NCBI GenBank assembly: GCA_023264975.1
Contig: JAHFUS010000031.1
Location: 1-44,017 of the forward strand
Direction of reading: 5' to 3'
Origin: Actinomycetes bacterium
Lineage (GTDB): Bacteria; Actinomycetota; Acidimicrobiia; Acidimicrobiales; GCA-2861595
DNA: 44,017 bases
A program made the translations under genes and the position numbers. The notes under the pieces were generated by a model. The model saw only the letters and a list, made by a program, of their open reading frames with translations, made no database searches and was not told the origin of the DNA. Below, one piece after another: positions 8,718 to 16,031 of the stretch (its first letter is position 1; each line of letters opens with the position of its first letter).

Positions 8718-8996
8718 ATGGAGCGACTGTTGCAGGCGCTCGGCGAAGCCGAGGTACCGAGCTGGCAGGACCAGGCCAACTGCATGGGGGTCGACCCCGA
8801 TCTGTTCTTTCCGGATCGGGGTGCGTCCACGCGGGAGGCCAAGGAGGTCTGCCGGGGGTGTGTTGTTCGTCTGGACTGCCTGGAGTATGCCCTCGACAAC
8901 TCCGAGAAGTTCGGGATCTGGGGGGGGATGAGCGAACGGGAGCGCCGGCGCCTGCGCCGCGCCCGAACGCTCACCAGGCGGGAGGCTGCCTCGTAG
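8718..8996 (+). CDS. WhiB-family iron-sulfur transcription factor, WhiB2/WhmD-like
   Basis: 92-residue WhiB protein, an actinobacterial regulator that binds a [4Fe-4S] cluster and usually sigma factor region 4. The four ligands are C22, C45, C48 and C54 (CxxC plus flanking Cys), followed by the G(I/V)WGG turn (FGIWGGMSERERRRLRR) and a basic tail. The segment STREAKEVCRGC and CLEYALDNSEKFGIWGG resembles the WhiB2/WhmD subgroup, linked to septation in mycobacteria and streptomycetes; that subgroup call is from memory of the motif. GGGAGG upstream serves as ribosome site for the ATG. Confidence 0.9.
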   Translation: MERLLQALGEAEVPSWQDQANCMGVDPDLFFPDRGASTREAKEVCRGCVVRLDCLEYALDNSEKFGIWGGMSERERRRLRRARTLTRREAAS

Positions 8997-9005
8997 GAGG
9001 CAGCC
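8984..9005 (+). terminator. Hairpin at the end of whiB
   Basis: GGCTGCCT, loop CGTAGG, AGGCAGCC form a perfect eight-pair stem that includes the whiB stop codon. No T-run follows, so termination is only inferred. The rest of 8997-9188, between convergent genes, shows no gene. Confidence 0.4.
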
Positions 9006-9188
9006 CGGCGCCGCATCCAGGGCCCGGTAGTGGCGACCACGACCGTCACTGCCGGCGCCCCGAACGAGGACTTCCCCCTCGTGCCCCCCCGACGGGAAAG
9101 GTGTGCTCGGTTCCTCGCCGGTAGCCACCGCCGGAATCGCCCGAAGCCCAGCGCCGGGAAGAGCGAGGAACCGGGCGAACCTTCACTG

Positions 9189-10028
9189 TCATGGCACGAG
9201 GCCCGCCTGCTCCAGGCGGGCCTCGATCGTTCGCTCCGGGCCGAGGCCCAGTTCGGCCCAACGTGCAGCGTCGACACGGTCGAGGACGGCGCACGGGAGC
9301 AGTCCGACCAGCTCGGCCCCGTCGACCCGCACGCCGGCCCCTGCCGCCATTCGAGTCACGGCGTCGTATGCGTCGGCCGGGCCGGTGGCGAGCGGGTCGA
9401 CCAGGTTGCACGACACCTGGGCCCGACCACCCACGTCGAGACCGAGCGCCCGCACGAGGTTGGATCGTACGGCCTTCGCCACCCGCCTCGCCTCGCCGAC
9501 ACCGGCGCCCGGCGCCAGCCACACGTTGTACGCCACCAGCACCGGCCGGGCGCCGACGGCGCAGGCGCCGGCGGTGGGATGCGGCTCAGCGGGGCCCGTG
9601 TCGGGGGCCAACGTGCGGAACGCCTCCCGCCGCACGTCCGGCAGGGCGCGCTCGGGCCCGTAGAGGAAGCACGGCACCCCGAGGTCGGCTCCTGCCCACC
9701 GGGCGAGGTCGTCCCGTGCCCTTCTGGCGTCGGCCATCGACGAGCCCGGAAGGGGGACGAACGGCACGACGTCGGCCGCCCCGAGGCGGGGATGGACGCC
9801 CGCGTGGTGGCGCAGGTCGATCCGGGCCACCGCCTCAGCCACCAGGGCCCGGGCCGCCTCCTCCACGACGGGCCCCGCCAGGGTGAACACGCTGCGGTGG
9901 TGGTGGGGGTCGGTGTGCACGTCGAGCAGGGCGGGACCGGCGGCGGCGGCCACAGCGGCCAGCACGTCGGCGTCTCGCCCCTCACTCACGTTCACCACGC
10001 ACTCGAGCACCCGGCCACACTCGCGCAT
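9189..10028 (-). CDS. Glutamate formimidoyltransferase (FtcD N-terminal type)
   Basis: 279-residue stand-alone formiminotransferase domain. The enzyme moves a formimino group between formiminoglutamate and tetrahydrofolate in histidine breakdown and one-carbon metabolism. Family blocks: VVNVSEGRD at the N-terminus, DVHTDPHHHRSVFT, and the active-site region LRHHAGVHPRLGAADVVPFVP. The cyclodeaminase domain present in bifunctional FtcD is absent. No other his-degradation gene is close, so a folate-related role could also apply. The last codons form a 12-pair hairpin at 9198-9224 immediately before the stop, which may double as a terminator. Confidence 0.85.
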   Translation of the reverse strand: MRECGRVLECVVNVSEGRDADVLAAVAAAAGPALLDVHTDPHHHRSVFTLAGPVVEEAARALVAEAVARIDLRHHAGVHPRLGAADVVPFVPLPGSSMADARRARDDLARWAGADLGVPCFLYGPERALPDVRREAFRTLAPDTGPAEPHPTAGACAVGARPVLVAYNVWLAPGAGVGEARRVAKAVRSNLVRALGLDVGGRAQVSCNLVDPLATGPADAYDAVTRMAAGAGVRVDGAELVGLLPCAVLDRVDAARWAELGLGPERTIEARLEQAGLVP

Positions 10029-10143
10029 GTGGTCGGGCCCGCAGTACCGGGCGGCGGGGGAACGCGACGAATTTCCGGGGGGTTGGTGCAGGCAGAAGCT
10101 GCGCCGGCGAATTCGTGCCGTTTCACCGACCGGAAGGGGCCCC

Positions 10144-10149
10144 TACGCT
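10144..10149 (+). promoter_or_regulatory. Leaderless -10 element (TACGCT)
   Basis: TACGCT stands six bases before the GTG at 10156 of the LLM oxidoreductase. Confidence 0.5.
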
Positions 10150-10155
10150 CGACGG

Positions 10156-11151
10156 GTGGACGTCGGCCTGGCCCTGCCGCACTACGACCACTCGGTGCCG
10201 GGCGAGCGCCCGCTGCGGTGGGAGACCGTCGTGGCGTGGGCCCAGGCCGCGGAGCGCGCTGGTCTGGCGTCGGTGTGGCTGTCGGACCACCTGTTCGTGT
10301 CGCCCGCCTGCCGGGGCGGTGCCGGCGACGACGAGGAGGGCTTCGAGCCCCTGGCCTCCCTTGCCGGCCTGGCCGAGGCCACCGGCCGGGTACGCCTCGG
10401 CACGCTGGTGCTGTGCCCGCACCTGCGCCCGCCGGGCTTGCTGGCGAAGGCCCTGGCCACCGTCGACGTGCTGAGCGGCGGGCGCCTCACCGTCGGCATC
10501 GGCGCAGGGTGGTTCGAGCCCGGGAGCGCCGCCGCCGGGCTGGCGCCCCCGCCCGCCCCGCAGCGCATCGAGCGCCTGGCCGAGACGGTGGAGGTGCTGC
10601 GCCTGGCCTTCACCGGCGAGCCGTTCGACTACCAGGGCCGCCACGTGCAGATGGAGCACATGGTCTGCCTGCCCCCGCCGGTCCAGCGCCCGGGCCCGCC
10701 CATCTGGGTCGGTGGGAGCGGGGACCGCCTGCTGGGAGTGGCCGCCGGCCACGCCGACGGGTGGAACGCCGGCGGCTGGTCCGGCACCGTCGCCGGGTAC
10801 CGGGAGAGGGCGGCCGTGCTGGACCGGGCGTGCCACCACGCCGGCCGTGACCCGGCCACCGTCGCCCGCTCGGTGAACCGCCTGGCCCTGGTGGGCGACG
10901 ACGAGGCCGACCTGCGCCGCCGCTTCGAGTTGCTCGCCGACCGGTCCGTCCCCGGCGCCCTCCGGGGCATGACGCTCGACGACTACCGCACCGGCCGCCT
11001 GGTCGGCACCGTGGCCCAGGTTCGCGAGCAACTGGACGAATGGGCGGAGGCGGGCGTCACGACACTCATCGTGAGCCTGGGGGCGCTACCGTTCACGGTG
11101 ACGGGATTCGACGGCCTAGAGCTGATGGCGTCGGCCTCGCGAGAGCACTAG
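10156..11151 (+). CDS. LLM-class, probably F420-dependent, oxidoreductase
   Basis: 331-residue luciferase-like monooxygenase-fold enzyme. N-terminal strand VGLALPH, then [48 protein letters not shown], and [19 protein letters not shown] are the family signature around the flavin or deazaflavin site. In actinobacteria, such proteins usually use cofactor F420 to reduce or oxidise alcohols or other small molecules; the substrate is unknown. The GTG at 10156 is selected because the upstream extension is not family-like and TACGCT is six bases away. The TAG stop overlaps the ribosome site of tatA. Confidence 0.87.
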   Translation: MDVGLALPHYDHSVPGERPLRWETVVAWAQAAERAGLASVWLSDHLFVSPACRGGAGDDEEGFEPLASLAGLAEATGRVRLGTLVLCPHLRPPGLLAKALATVDVLSGGRLTVGIGAGWFEPGSAAAGLAPPPAPQRIERLAETVEVLRLAFTGEPFDYQGRHVQMEHMVCLPPPVQRPGPPIWVGGSGDRLLGVAAGHADGWNAGGWSGTVAGYRERAAVLDRACHHAGRDPATVARSVNRLALVGDDEADLRRRFELLADRSVPGALRGMTLDDYRTGRLVGTVAQVREQLDEWAEAGVTTLIVSLGALPFTVTGFDGLELMASASREH

Positions 11152-11158
11152 GAGTCAC

Positions 11159-11338
11159 ATGAACCTCGGAGCGCCTGAGCTGATCATCATCCTGCTGGTC
11201 GTGCTGCTCCTATTCGGGTCGACTCGGCTGCCGAAGCTCGCCCGCTCCCTCGGCCAGGCGTCGAAGGAGTTCAAGCAGGGCGTCAGCGAGGGCAACAAGG
11301 ACAGCGAGGGCGAGGAAACCGAGAAGCACGGCGCCTGA
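11159..11338 (+). CDS. tatA: Sec-independent translocase component TatA
   Basis: 59-residue TatA/E protein. A short N-terminus (MNLGAPELI) leads into one membrane helix ([12 protein letters not shown]), then an [23 protein letters not shown] amphipathic helix and an acidic tail. It forms the protein-conducting element of the twin-arginine pathway, which exports folded proteins. Start ATG follows GGAG that overlaps the LLM stop codon. It sits directly before an ECF sigma gene cluster; in M. tuberculosis a tatB gene is likewise near sigE-rseA-htrA. No tatB or tatC is present in this window. Confidence 0.92.
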   Translation: MNLGAPELIIILLVVLLLFGSTRLPKLARSLGQASKEFKQGVSEGNKDSEGEETEKHGA

Positions 11339-11406
11339 GAATTCGGCGTTCCTGTCTCTCGTCGCGGCCCAGCGACCGCGGAGGGTGCCGATCTCCGACG
11401 GCCGCC

Positions 11407-11433
11407 GGGAACTCATCGGGCGTAGCCGTCGTT
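11407..11433 (+). promoter_or_regulatory. ECF-type promoter of the sigma factor gene
   Basis: GGGAAC (11407-11412) and CGTT (11430-11433) are separated by 17 bases, matching the GGAAC/GTT pattern of SigE- and SigH-type ECF factors. CGTT ends four bases before the ATG at 11438, implying self-activated and nearly leaderless transcription. Confidence 0.6.
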
Positions 11434-11437
11434 CCTG

Positions 11438-11953
11438 ATGACGGAAGCGGAGGAGCAGCCGGTCCCGGATTGGGAGGAGGTGGCCCGTACCTACGGACGC
11501 TTCCTCTACACCGTCGCCTATCGCCTCGCGGGCAACCACGAGGATGCGCAGGACCTTGCCCAAGAGGTGCTCCTCCGGGTCCGAAGAGGGTTGGAGACGT
11601 ACAAACCGGGGTCGATGGAGGGGTGGTTGAGTCGCATTACGACGAACGTGTTCCTCGACGAGGTCCGACGGCGTCGACGCCGGCCTACCGACGCCCTGCC
11701 GGACGACCCCGACCGGGTGGTGCCACCGGCGCCTGCGGCAGACGTGGCCCTGGCCGAGCAGACCCTGCCGGAGGACGTCCAGGCCGCGCTGGCGGCCCTG
11801 CCGGACGAGTTCCGGGTGGCCGTGGTGCTGTGCGACGTGGCCGGGCGGTCGTACCAGGAGATCTCGGAGTCGCTCGGGGTGCCGCTCGGCACCGTGCGCA
11901 GCCGCATCCACCGCGGACGGGCGATCCTGCGCGAGCAGCTGACCCGGCCATGA
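11438..11953 (+). CDS. ECF sigma factor, SigE-like
   Basis: 171-residue group IV (ECF) sigma factor. Region 2 is clear (FLYTVAYRLAGNHEDAQDLAQEVLLRVRRGL, then WLSRITTNVFLDEVRRRRRR), and region 4 carries the helix-turn-helix (LPDEFRVAVVLCDVAGRSYQEISESLGVPLGTVRSRIHRGRAILRE). It directs RNA polymerase to envelope-stress genes, judged from the neighbours: an anti-sigma factor, RseB-like protein and HtrA protease, the same set seen around sigE in mycobacteria. Its own promoter matches the ECF pattern, so positive autoregulation is likely. A second GTG at 11480 with GGGAGGA upstream could give a shorter form. Confidence 0.92.
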   Translation: MTEAEEQPVPDWEEVARTYGRFLYTVAYRLAGNHEDAQDLAQEVLLRVRRGLETYKPGSMEGWLSRITTNVFLDEVRRRRRRPTDALPDDPDRVVPPAPAADVALAEQTLPEDVQAALAALPDEFRVAVVLCDVAGRSYQEISESLGVPLGTVRSRIHRGRAILREQLTRP

Positions 11954-11990
11954 CGCACGGGCCGGCAGTGGCGCGAACGGGAGCGCACCG

Positions 11991-12398
11991 ATGAGCGAGC
12001 ATCTGGGCGAGGCGCTGAGCGCCCTGGTCGACGGCCAGCTGAGCTCCGACGAGGAGATCGCCGCCCTCGACCACCTGGCCGGCTGCGAGGCGTGCGCGGC
12101 GGAGATGGCTGCCACCACGGCCGTCCGCGACCTGGTCCGCTCCCTGCCCCCCGTGGAGCCGCTGCGCCCGCTGGTGGCCGTGCCCGCCCATCCGCAGCCC
12201 CGTCCGGGCCGTCTGGCCGGCGTGCTCGCCGCCGCCGCCGCATCGGTCGCCATGCTGCTCCTGTCGGGCGTCCAGCAGGACGCCGGCACGGGACCCCAGG
12301 TCGCCCAGCTGGTGCAGGTCCACACGACCTCGCCGGTGAACGCCGACCCCATGAGCCAGGTCGCGCCGGCGGCGCTGCCGGTCTCGTTCACGCGGTGA
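11991..12398 (+). CDS. Zinc-binding anti-sigma factor, RseA-like
   Basis: 135 residues. The N-terminal half has the ZAS signature HLAGCEAC (HxxxCxxC), with an upstream LGEALSALVDGQLSSDEE helix, that holds an ECF sigma factor in the cytosol. A single membrane helix follows (AGVLAAAAASVAMLLLSG) with a short outside tail of about 35 residues. It should sequester the sigma factor encoded 37 bases upstream and release it on envelope stress, by proteolysis or by zinc-site oxidation. GGGAG precedes the ATG. The stop overlaps the start of the RseB-like gene as GTGA. Confidence 0.85.
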   Translation: MSEHLGEALSALVDGQLSSDEEIAALDHLAGCEACAAEMAATTAVRDLVRSLPPVEPLRPLVAVPAHPQPRPGRLAGVLAAAAASVAMLLLSGVQQDAGTGPQVAQLVQVHTTSPVNADPMSQVAPAALPVSFTR

Positions 12399-13423
12399 GG
12401 CTCCCGGCCAGGACCGTGGCGGCCCTGGCCGGCGTGAGCCTGGCCGGCTCCGTCGTCGTGCTGGCCGGAGCGGCGGCCGGGTCGACCGCCCGGGGACCGG
12501 TCGAGGATGCACGGGAGGCGGCCCGGCGGGTGCCGTTCTCGGCCCGCGTCGAGGTGTCCTGGGTCGACAAGGGTGAGGTGCACACGGCCCAGCTCGGGGT
12601 GCGTGCCGTCGGCGGCAGCATCAGGGTCCAGGGCCCGGCCGGCGACACCGCTGCTTCAGGTGACGGACTGAGCGGCGGATCGCCGATGGTGATCCAGGCC
12701 AGTGCCGTCACGCCCGCCACAGGCGGCGCCGGCGACCTGCTGGCTCCCGCGCTCGAGCGGAAGTACGACATCGAGCGAAGCGAGGGCCCGCTCGTCGCCG
12801 GTCGCCCGACCGATCAGTTCGTCCTCCGTTCAGGGGACGCGGTGCGCGAGCGGCTTGCCATCGACACCGAGACCGGGCTGGTGCTGCGCCGGGAGGTGCT
12901 CGGGACGGGCGGCGAGGCGGTGCGGGTCGTCACTGTCCTCCAGCTCGACACCGCGCCGGTGCCCGAGGCCGACGACGGGGGGACCACAGGCACGACCAGC
13001 GCCCCCCGGACCGTCAAGGTCGCCAAGCTGCCCTCGGCCTATCGGGCGCCCGCCGACCTCGCCGGCGGCTACCGCCGGGTGGGCGCCTACCGGCGTGACC
13101 GCCTCGTGCACCTCGTGTACACCGACGGTCTGCACGGCATGTCGCTGTTCAGCCAGCCCGGCACCGTCTCAGGTGGCTCCCTCCCGCCCGGCGGCGAAGC
13201 CGTGCAGGTCGGGTCGTCGTCAGGCGTCCATTACACGTGGCCCGGCGGCGACGTGGTGACGTGGCAGGCGGGCCCGGTTGTGCACACGCTGGTGGGCGAC
13301 GGCACGTCGGCCGACCTGCTGGCCGCCGCCCGGTCGTTGCCGCGGCCGGCCGAGCCGTCGGTGCTGGATCGCCTGCGCGGCACCGCCCGCCTGGTGACGG
13401 AGCTTGTCAGCGGCGGTCGGTAG
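12395..13423 (+). CDS. RseB/MucB-like exported regulator of the anti-sigma factor
   Basis: 342 residues with an N-terminal signal or anchor (VAALAGVSLAGSVVVLAGAAAG). The body resembles the two-part RseB/MucB fold: a beta-rich N-terminal half with FSARVEVSWVDKGEVH and LAIDTETGLVLRREVL, and a C-terminal half beginning LPSAYRAPADLAGGYRRVG and containing HLVYTDGLHGMSLFSQPG. RseB binds the outer part of RseA and guards it from cleavage, and senses envelope damage. The GTG start overlaps the anti-sigma stop by four bases, so the two proteins are made together, which strongly supports partnership. Converges on whiB with only two bases between. Confidence 0.78.
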   Translation: MRLPARTVAALAGVSLAGSVVVLAGAAAGSTARGPVEDAREAARRVPFSARVEVSWVDKGEVHTAQLGVRAVGGSIRVQGPAGDTAASGDGLSGGSPMVIQASAVTPATGGAGDLLAPALERKYDIERSEGPLVAGRPTDQFVLRSGDAVRERLAIDTETGLVLRREVLGTGGEAVRVVTVLQLDTAPVPEADDGGTTGTTSAPRTVKVAKLPSAYRAPADLAGGYRRVGAYRRDRLVHLVYTDGLHGMSLFSQPGTVSGGSLPPGGEAVQVGSSSGVHYTWPGGDVVTWQAGPVVHTLVGDGTSADLLAAARSLPRPAEPSVLDRLRGTARLVTELVSGGR

Positions 13424-13425
13424 GT

Positions 13426-13701
13426 TCAGCGGCGGTCGCTGAGCGACGTGGTGCCGGCAGCCGTGTTCCCGGCCCGCTCGAGGCGCCGCCGGCGGGCGAT
13501 GCGTCGCCGCTCGCGCTCTGACGCGCCGCCCCACACGCCGTGGTCGATCTTGTTCCGTAGGGCGTATTCCAGGCACGGGGCCTGCATCGGGCAGGTGGCG
13601 CAGATGCGCCGGGCCACCTCGACCCCGACGCCGTCACTCGGGAAGAAGGTGGCCGGCGGCACCTCACGACACTTGCCCTCGGCCATCCAGTCGGTTTCCA
13701 T
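13426..13701 (-). CDS. WhiB-family iron-sulfur transcription factor
   Basis: 91-residue WhiB protein. Cluster ligands C11, C34, C37 and C43, then the turn HGVWGGASERERRRI and a basic C-terminal tail (ARRRRLERAG). It differs from the WhiB at 8718 in the central segment (VPPATFFPSDGVGVEVARRICATC), so it belongs to another subgroup that I cannot name. The start is well placed: GGAGG six bases before the ATG. Its promoter region has GGGAAC and CGTT in ECF-type array, suggesting it is a target of the adjacent sigma factor. Confidence 0.9.
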   Translation of the reverse strand: METDWMAEGKCREVPPATFFPSDGVGVEVARRICATCPMQAPCLEYALRNKIDHGVWGGASERERRRIARRRRLERAGNTAAGTTSLSDRR

Positions 13702-13721
13702 GACACCTCCGTGCCCGGTTC

Positions 13722-13749
13722 AACGCAGGGCGTAGGGCGATTGGTTCCC
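13722..13749 (-). promoter_or_regulatory. ECF-type promoter of whiB
   Basis: On the minus strand GGGAAC (13749-13744), 18 bases, CGTT (13725-13722), then about 20 bases to the ATG with an intervening GGAGG. Same elements as the sigma gene promoter. Confidence 0.5.
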
Positions 13750-13750
13750 G

Positions 13751-13777
13751 GGTAACTGTTCGGTGAGGCGTAGCGTT
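13751..13777 (+). promoter_or_regulatory. ECF-type promoter of htrA
   Basis: GGTAAC (one mismatch to GGGAAC), 17 bases, CGTT, then four bases to the ATG at 13782. Spacing and start position are identical to the sigma gene promoter. The -35 abuts that of whiB, back to back. A TAGCGT that overlaps CGTT could alternatively act as a housekeeping -10. Confidence 0.5.
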
Positions 13778-13781
13778 ACGG

Positions 13782-15170
13782 ATGGAAGAGTTGTTGCGAC
13801 CAGGGAGGGATGCCGTGGCCGACGACGCCACAACGGGCAATTGGTCTTGGGGCCCGGGCGCCGGCGAACCCGACGAAGACGCCGACGCCGCTGAGGACAC
13901 CGCCCCTCTGGCGGTGCCTGCGGATGCGCCTCCGACGGGCACCGTCGGGCCGCGGCTGCCCGCCGGGGCCGCCGTCGAGCCGCCGCCGTCGACGTGGCCA
14001 TCCGTCCCGACCGGGGACGCACCGCCCGCCTCCCCGCCCGCCGCCGGCAGCGCCAGGAGCGCCGGGTGGGTCGCTGTCGCCGTGGTCGCCGCGCTGATCG
14101 GGGCCGTGGTCGGCGGGGGTGTCGCCGCCCTTGTCGCCGACGACGGAGGTGGCCACAAGACTGCGACGACCACCGCCGCCCGCTCGCCGTCCTCCGTCCC
14201 GTCGTTCGCCAACAACTCCAGCCGCCTGGCCCGGCCCCAGGACATCCAGGGCGTGCTGGCCAAGGTGCAGCCGGGGGTGGTGGCGATCCGCACGGGCGCC
14301 TTCCAGGGCGGCCAGGGCTTCGACCTCGGGGGCAGCCCCGTGCAGGGAGCAGGCACCGGGGTGATCCTCGACACCGACGGGAACATCCTCACCAATGCCC
14401 ACGTGGTGCGGGGTGCCGAGACGATCCAGGTGACCGTCTTCGGCGAGCGTGGGCCACGGGAGGCCGTCCTCGTCGGCGCCGACGATGTCGCCGATCTGGC
14501 CGTCATCAGGGTGAACGACCCCGCCGGGCTCGAGAGCCGGCCGGTGTCGCTCGGCGTGTCCGCCGACTTGAAGGTGGGCGACGACGTGGTGGCCATCGGC
14601 AACGCCCTGGCCCTGCGGGGCGGGCCCACCGTCACCACCGGCATCGTCTCCGCTTTGGAGCGCACCGTCGACCAGCTCTCGAACCTCATCCAGACCGACG
14701 CCGCCATCAACCCCGGCAACTCCGGCGGGCCCCTGGTGAACAGCAACGGCGAGGTGATCGGCATCAACACGGCGGTGGCGGCCAACAACGCGCAGGGCAT
14801 CGGCTTCGCCATCGCCATCGACACGGTGAAGCCGCTCCTCGCCCGCCTCATCGCAGGCGAGGCGGCGCCCGCCCAGGGGTTCCTCGGCGTGAGCACCGTC
14901 ACCCTCACGCCGGAGATCCGGGCCCAGTACGACTACGACGCAGAGGCGGGGGCGATCGTGGTCGACGTGGTGCCCGGCTCGCCCGCTGCTATCGCCGGCC
15001 TCCAGTCGGACGACGTCATCACCCGGATCGGCGACCAGTCAGTCGAGGACAGCGCCAACGTCCAGACGGCGGTCCGGTCCCACAAGCCCGACGAGAAGGT
15101 GGAGATGGAGTGGTCGCGCGGCTCCGACACGCGCACGGCCACCGTCACCTTGGGCTCGCGGCCCAAGTAG
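13782..15170 (+). CDS. Membrane-anchored HtrA/DegP-like serine protease with PDZ domain
   Basis: 462 residues. A cytosolic acidic and Pro-rich N-terminus (1-93) is followed by one membrane helix (residues 95-118), a trypsin-like domain with the full catalytic triad H207 (TNAHVV), D238 (DLAVI) and S314 (GNSGG), and a C-terminal PDZ domain (GFLGV to the end). It degrades or refolds damaged proteins outside the membrane. Mycobacterial HtrA and PepD have the same plan and belong to the SigE regulon. Here it follows the sigma/anti-sigma genes and has a matching promoter, so it is probably both an effector and a feedback part of the stress response. Confidence 0.93.
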   Translation: MEELLRPGRDAVADDATTGNWSWGPGAGEPDEDADAAEDTAPLAVPADAPPTGTVGPRLPAGAAVEPPPSTWPSVPTGDAPPASPPAAGSARSAGWVAVAVVAALIGAVVGGGVAALVADDGGGHKTATTTAARSPSSVPSFANNSSRLARPQDIQGVLAKVQPGVVAIRTGAFQGGQGFDLGGSPVQGAGTGVILDTDGNILTNAHVVRGAETIQVTVFGERGPREAVLVGADDVADLAVIRVNDPAGLESRPVSLGVSADLKVGDDVVAIGNALALRGGPTVTTGIVSALERTVDQLSNLIQTDAAINPGNSGGPLVNSNGEVIGINTAVAANNAQGIGFAIAIDTVKPLLARLIAGEAAPAQGFLGVSTVTLTPEIRAQYDYDAEAGAIVVDVVPGSPAAIAGLQSDDVITRIGDQSVEDSANVQTAVRSHKPDEKVEMEWSRGSDTRTATVTLGSRPK

Positions 15171-15247
15171 GACACGTCGTAGGCTGCTCCCCGGAGGCGA
15201 CGCATGGTCGCCACGCCGTCCCGGCAGGGCAAGCGAGGAGCGTCACC

Positions 15248-15538
15248 ATGTCATCCGTCCCCAACGGGCCAGCGGAACAGCCGCAGCAGCCCCCGCGTGG
15301 CCACGTCCGCATCCTCTACCTGGGCCCGGTGGCGCCCCACTGGGACCTGCAGTCGGCCTACGGCGACCGGGTGCTGATCGAGGAGTTCCGCCAGCGGGCC
15401 ATGGCCCGGCTCGTGCTCCTGCCCCCGCACGACCCCCAGTTCCGCCGCAACCGGGAGCGGGTGGCGCGCGACGCCGAGCGGGAGAACCTCCTGCTGGAGT
15501 GGGACCTCGGCATGCCCGAGGACGACGGAGGGGCGTAG
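15248..15538 (+). CDS. Small unknown protein
   Basis: 96 residues, not recognised. The N-terminus is Pro/Gln-rich; the core reads HVRILYLGPVAPHWDLQSAYG and then a charged helical part (FRQRAMARLVLLPPHDPQFRRNRERVARDAERENLLLEWDLG). No signal, membrane segment or Cys pair. GAGGAG eight bases before the ATG makes translation convincing, and codon use matches neighbours. It lies 77 bases after htrA and could be co-transcribed with it. Confidence 0.65.
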   Translation: MSSVPNGPAEQPQQPPRGHVRILYLGPVAPHWDLQSAYGDRVLIEEFRQRAMARLVLLPPHDPQFRRNRERVARDAERENLLLEWDLGMPEDDGGA

Positions 15539-15565
15539 ATGCCGTCCGGGACAACCCATCGCCGG

Positions 15566-15571
15566 TAGGTT
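15566..15571 (+). promoter_or_regulatory. Leaderless -10 element (TAGGTT)
   Basis: TAGGTT lies six bases before the GTG at 15578. Confidence 0.45.
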
Positions 15572-15577
15572 GTCGGC

Positions 15578-15976
15578 GTGGAGCGTTGGCGCAGGCGGAT
15601 CTTCTACATGCTCCTCGCCTATTGCGCGGGCATGCTCCTGTGGGCGTCGCGCCCGTGGACGGACACCCAGCGACTGGTGACGCCGCCCGAGGTGCCGTTG
15701 CCGATTGGGGAGCAGTTCGCGTTCGCCAGGTACCGGTGCCCGTCGGTGTTCTCGGGCGCCACCGAGGCGCCGGAGGCGAACGAGGCCACGCCCTACCCGC
15801 CGGCCGACACGCCCTGCAACGAGCAGAGCAGCCACCGGGCGCTGTTCGTGGTCGACCTGGCGGCGGCCGGCGCGGCCATGGCGCTGGTCAAGCGCAGCAG
15901 CATGCGCCACCGTGCCGCGGCCAAGGCGGCCAAGGCGGCCGACGCCCGCGACGCCGAGCTGGCCTCGTCGGCCTGA
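15578..15976 (+). CDS. Small unknown membrane protein
   Basis: 132 residues. One membrane helix at the N-terminus (FYMLLAYCAGMLLWA), an outside loop of about 55 residues with two Cys (YRCPS and TPCNEQ) that could pair, then a second helix (ALFVVDLAAAGAAMALV) and a basic, Ala-rich cytosolic tail (KAAKAADARDAE). No family recognised. The GTG is preceded by TAGGTT at six bases, matching other leaderless genes here. Confidence 0.6.
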   Translation: MERWRRRIFYMLLAYCAGMLLWASRPWTDTQRLVTPPEVPLPIGEQFAFARYRCPSVFSGATEAPEANEATPYPPADTPCNEQSSHRALFVVDLAAAGAAMALVKRSSMRHRAAAKAAKAADARDAELASSA

Positions 15977-16017
15977 GGATCGCTCCAGGCGGGCGCGTCC
16001 CCCGGACGTGCCCGCCG

Positions 16018-16023
16018 TACAGT
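16018..16023 (+). promoter_or_regulatory. Leaderless -10 element (TACAGT)
   Basis: TACAGT stands eight bases before the ATG of the kinase-like gene at 16032. Confidence 0.45.
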
Positions 16024-16031
16024 GGGTCGAC

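Noticed and set aside
9030-10850. A plus-strand open frame of about 600 codons across two real genes
   Set aside because: It runs antisense through the formiminotransferase and out of frame with the LLM gene, and shows no protein motif.
13407-13438. 13-base direct repeat TCAGCGGCGGTCG at the rseB/whiB junction
   Set aside because: Both copies are the coding ends of the two convergent genes (Ser-Gly-Gly-Arg and Asp-Arg-Arg); too short and low-complexity to call a functional element.
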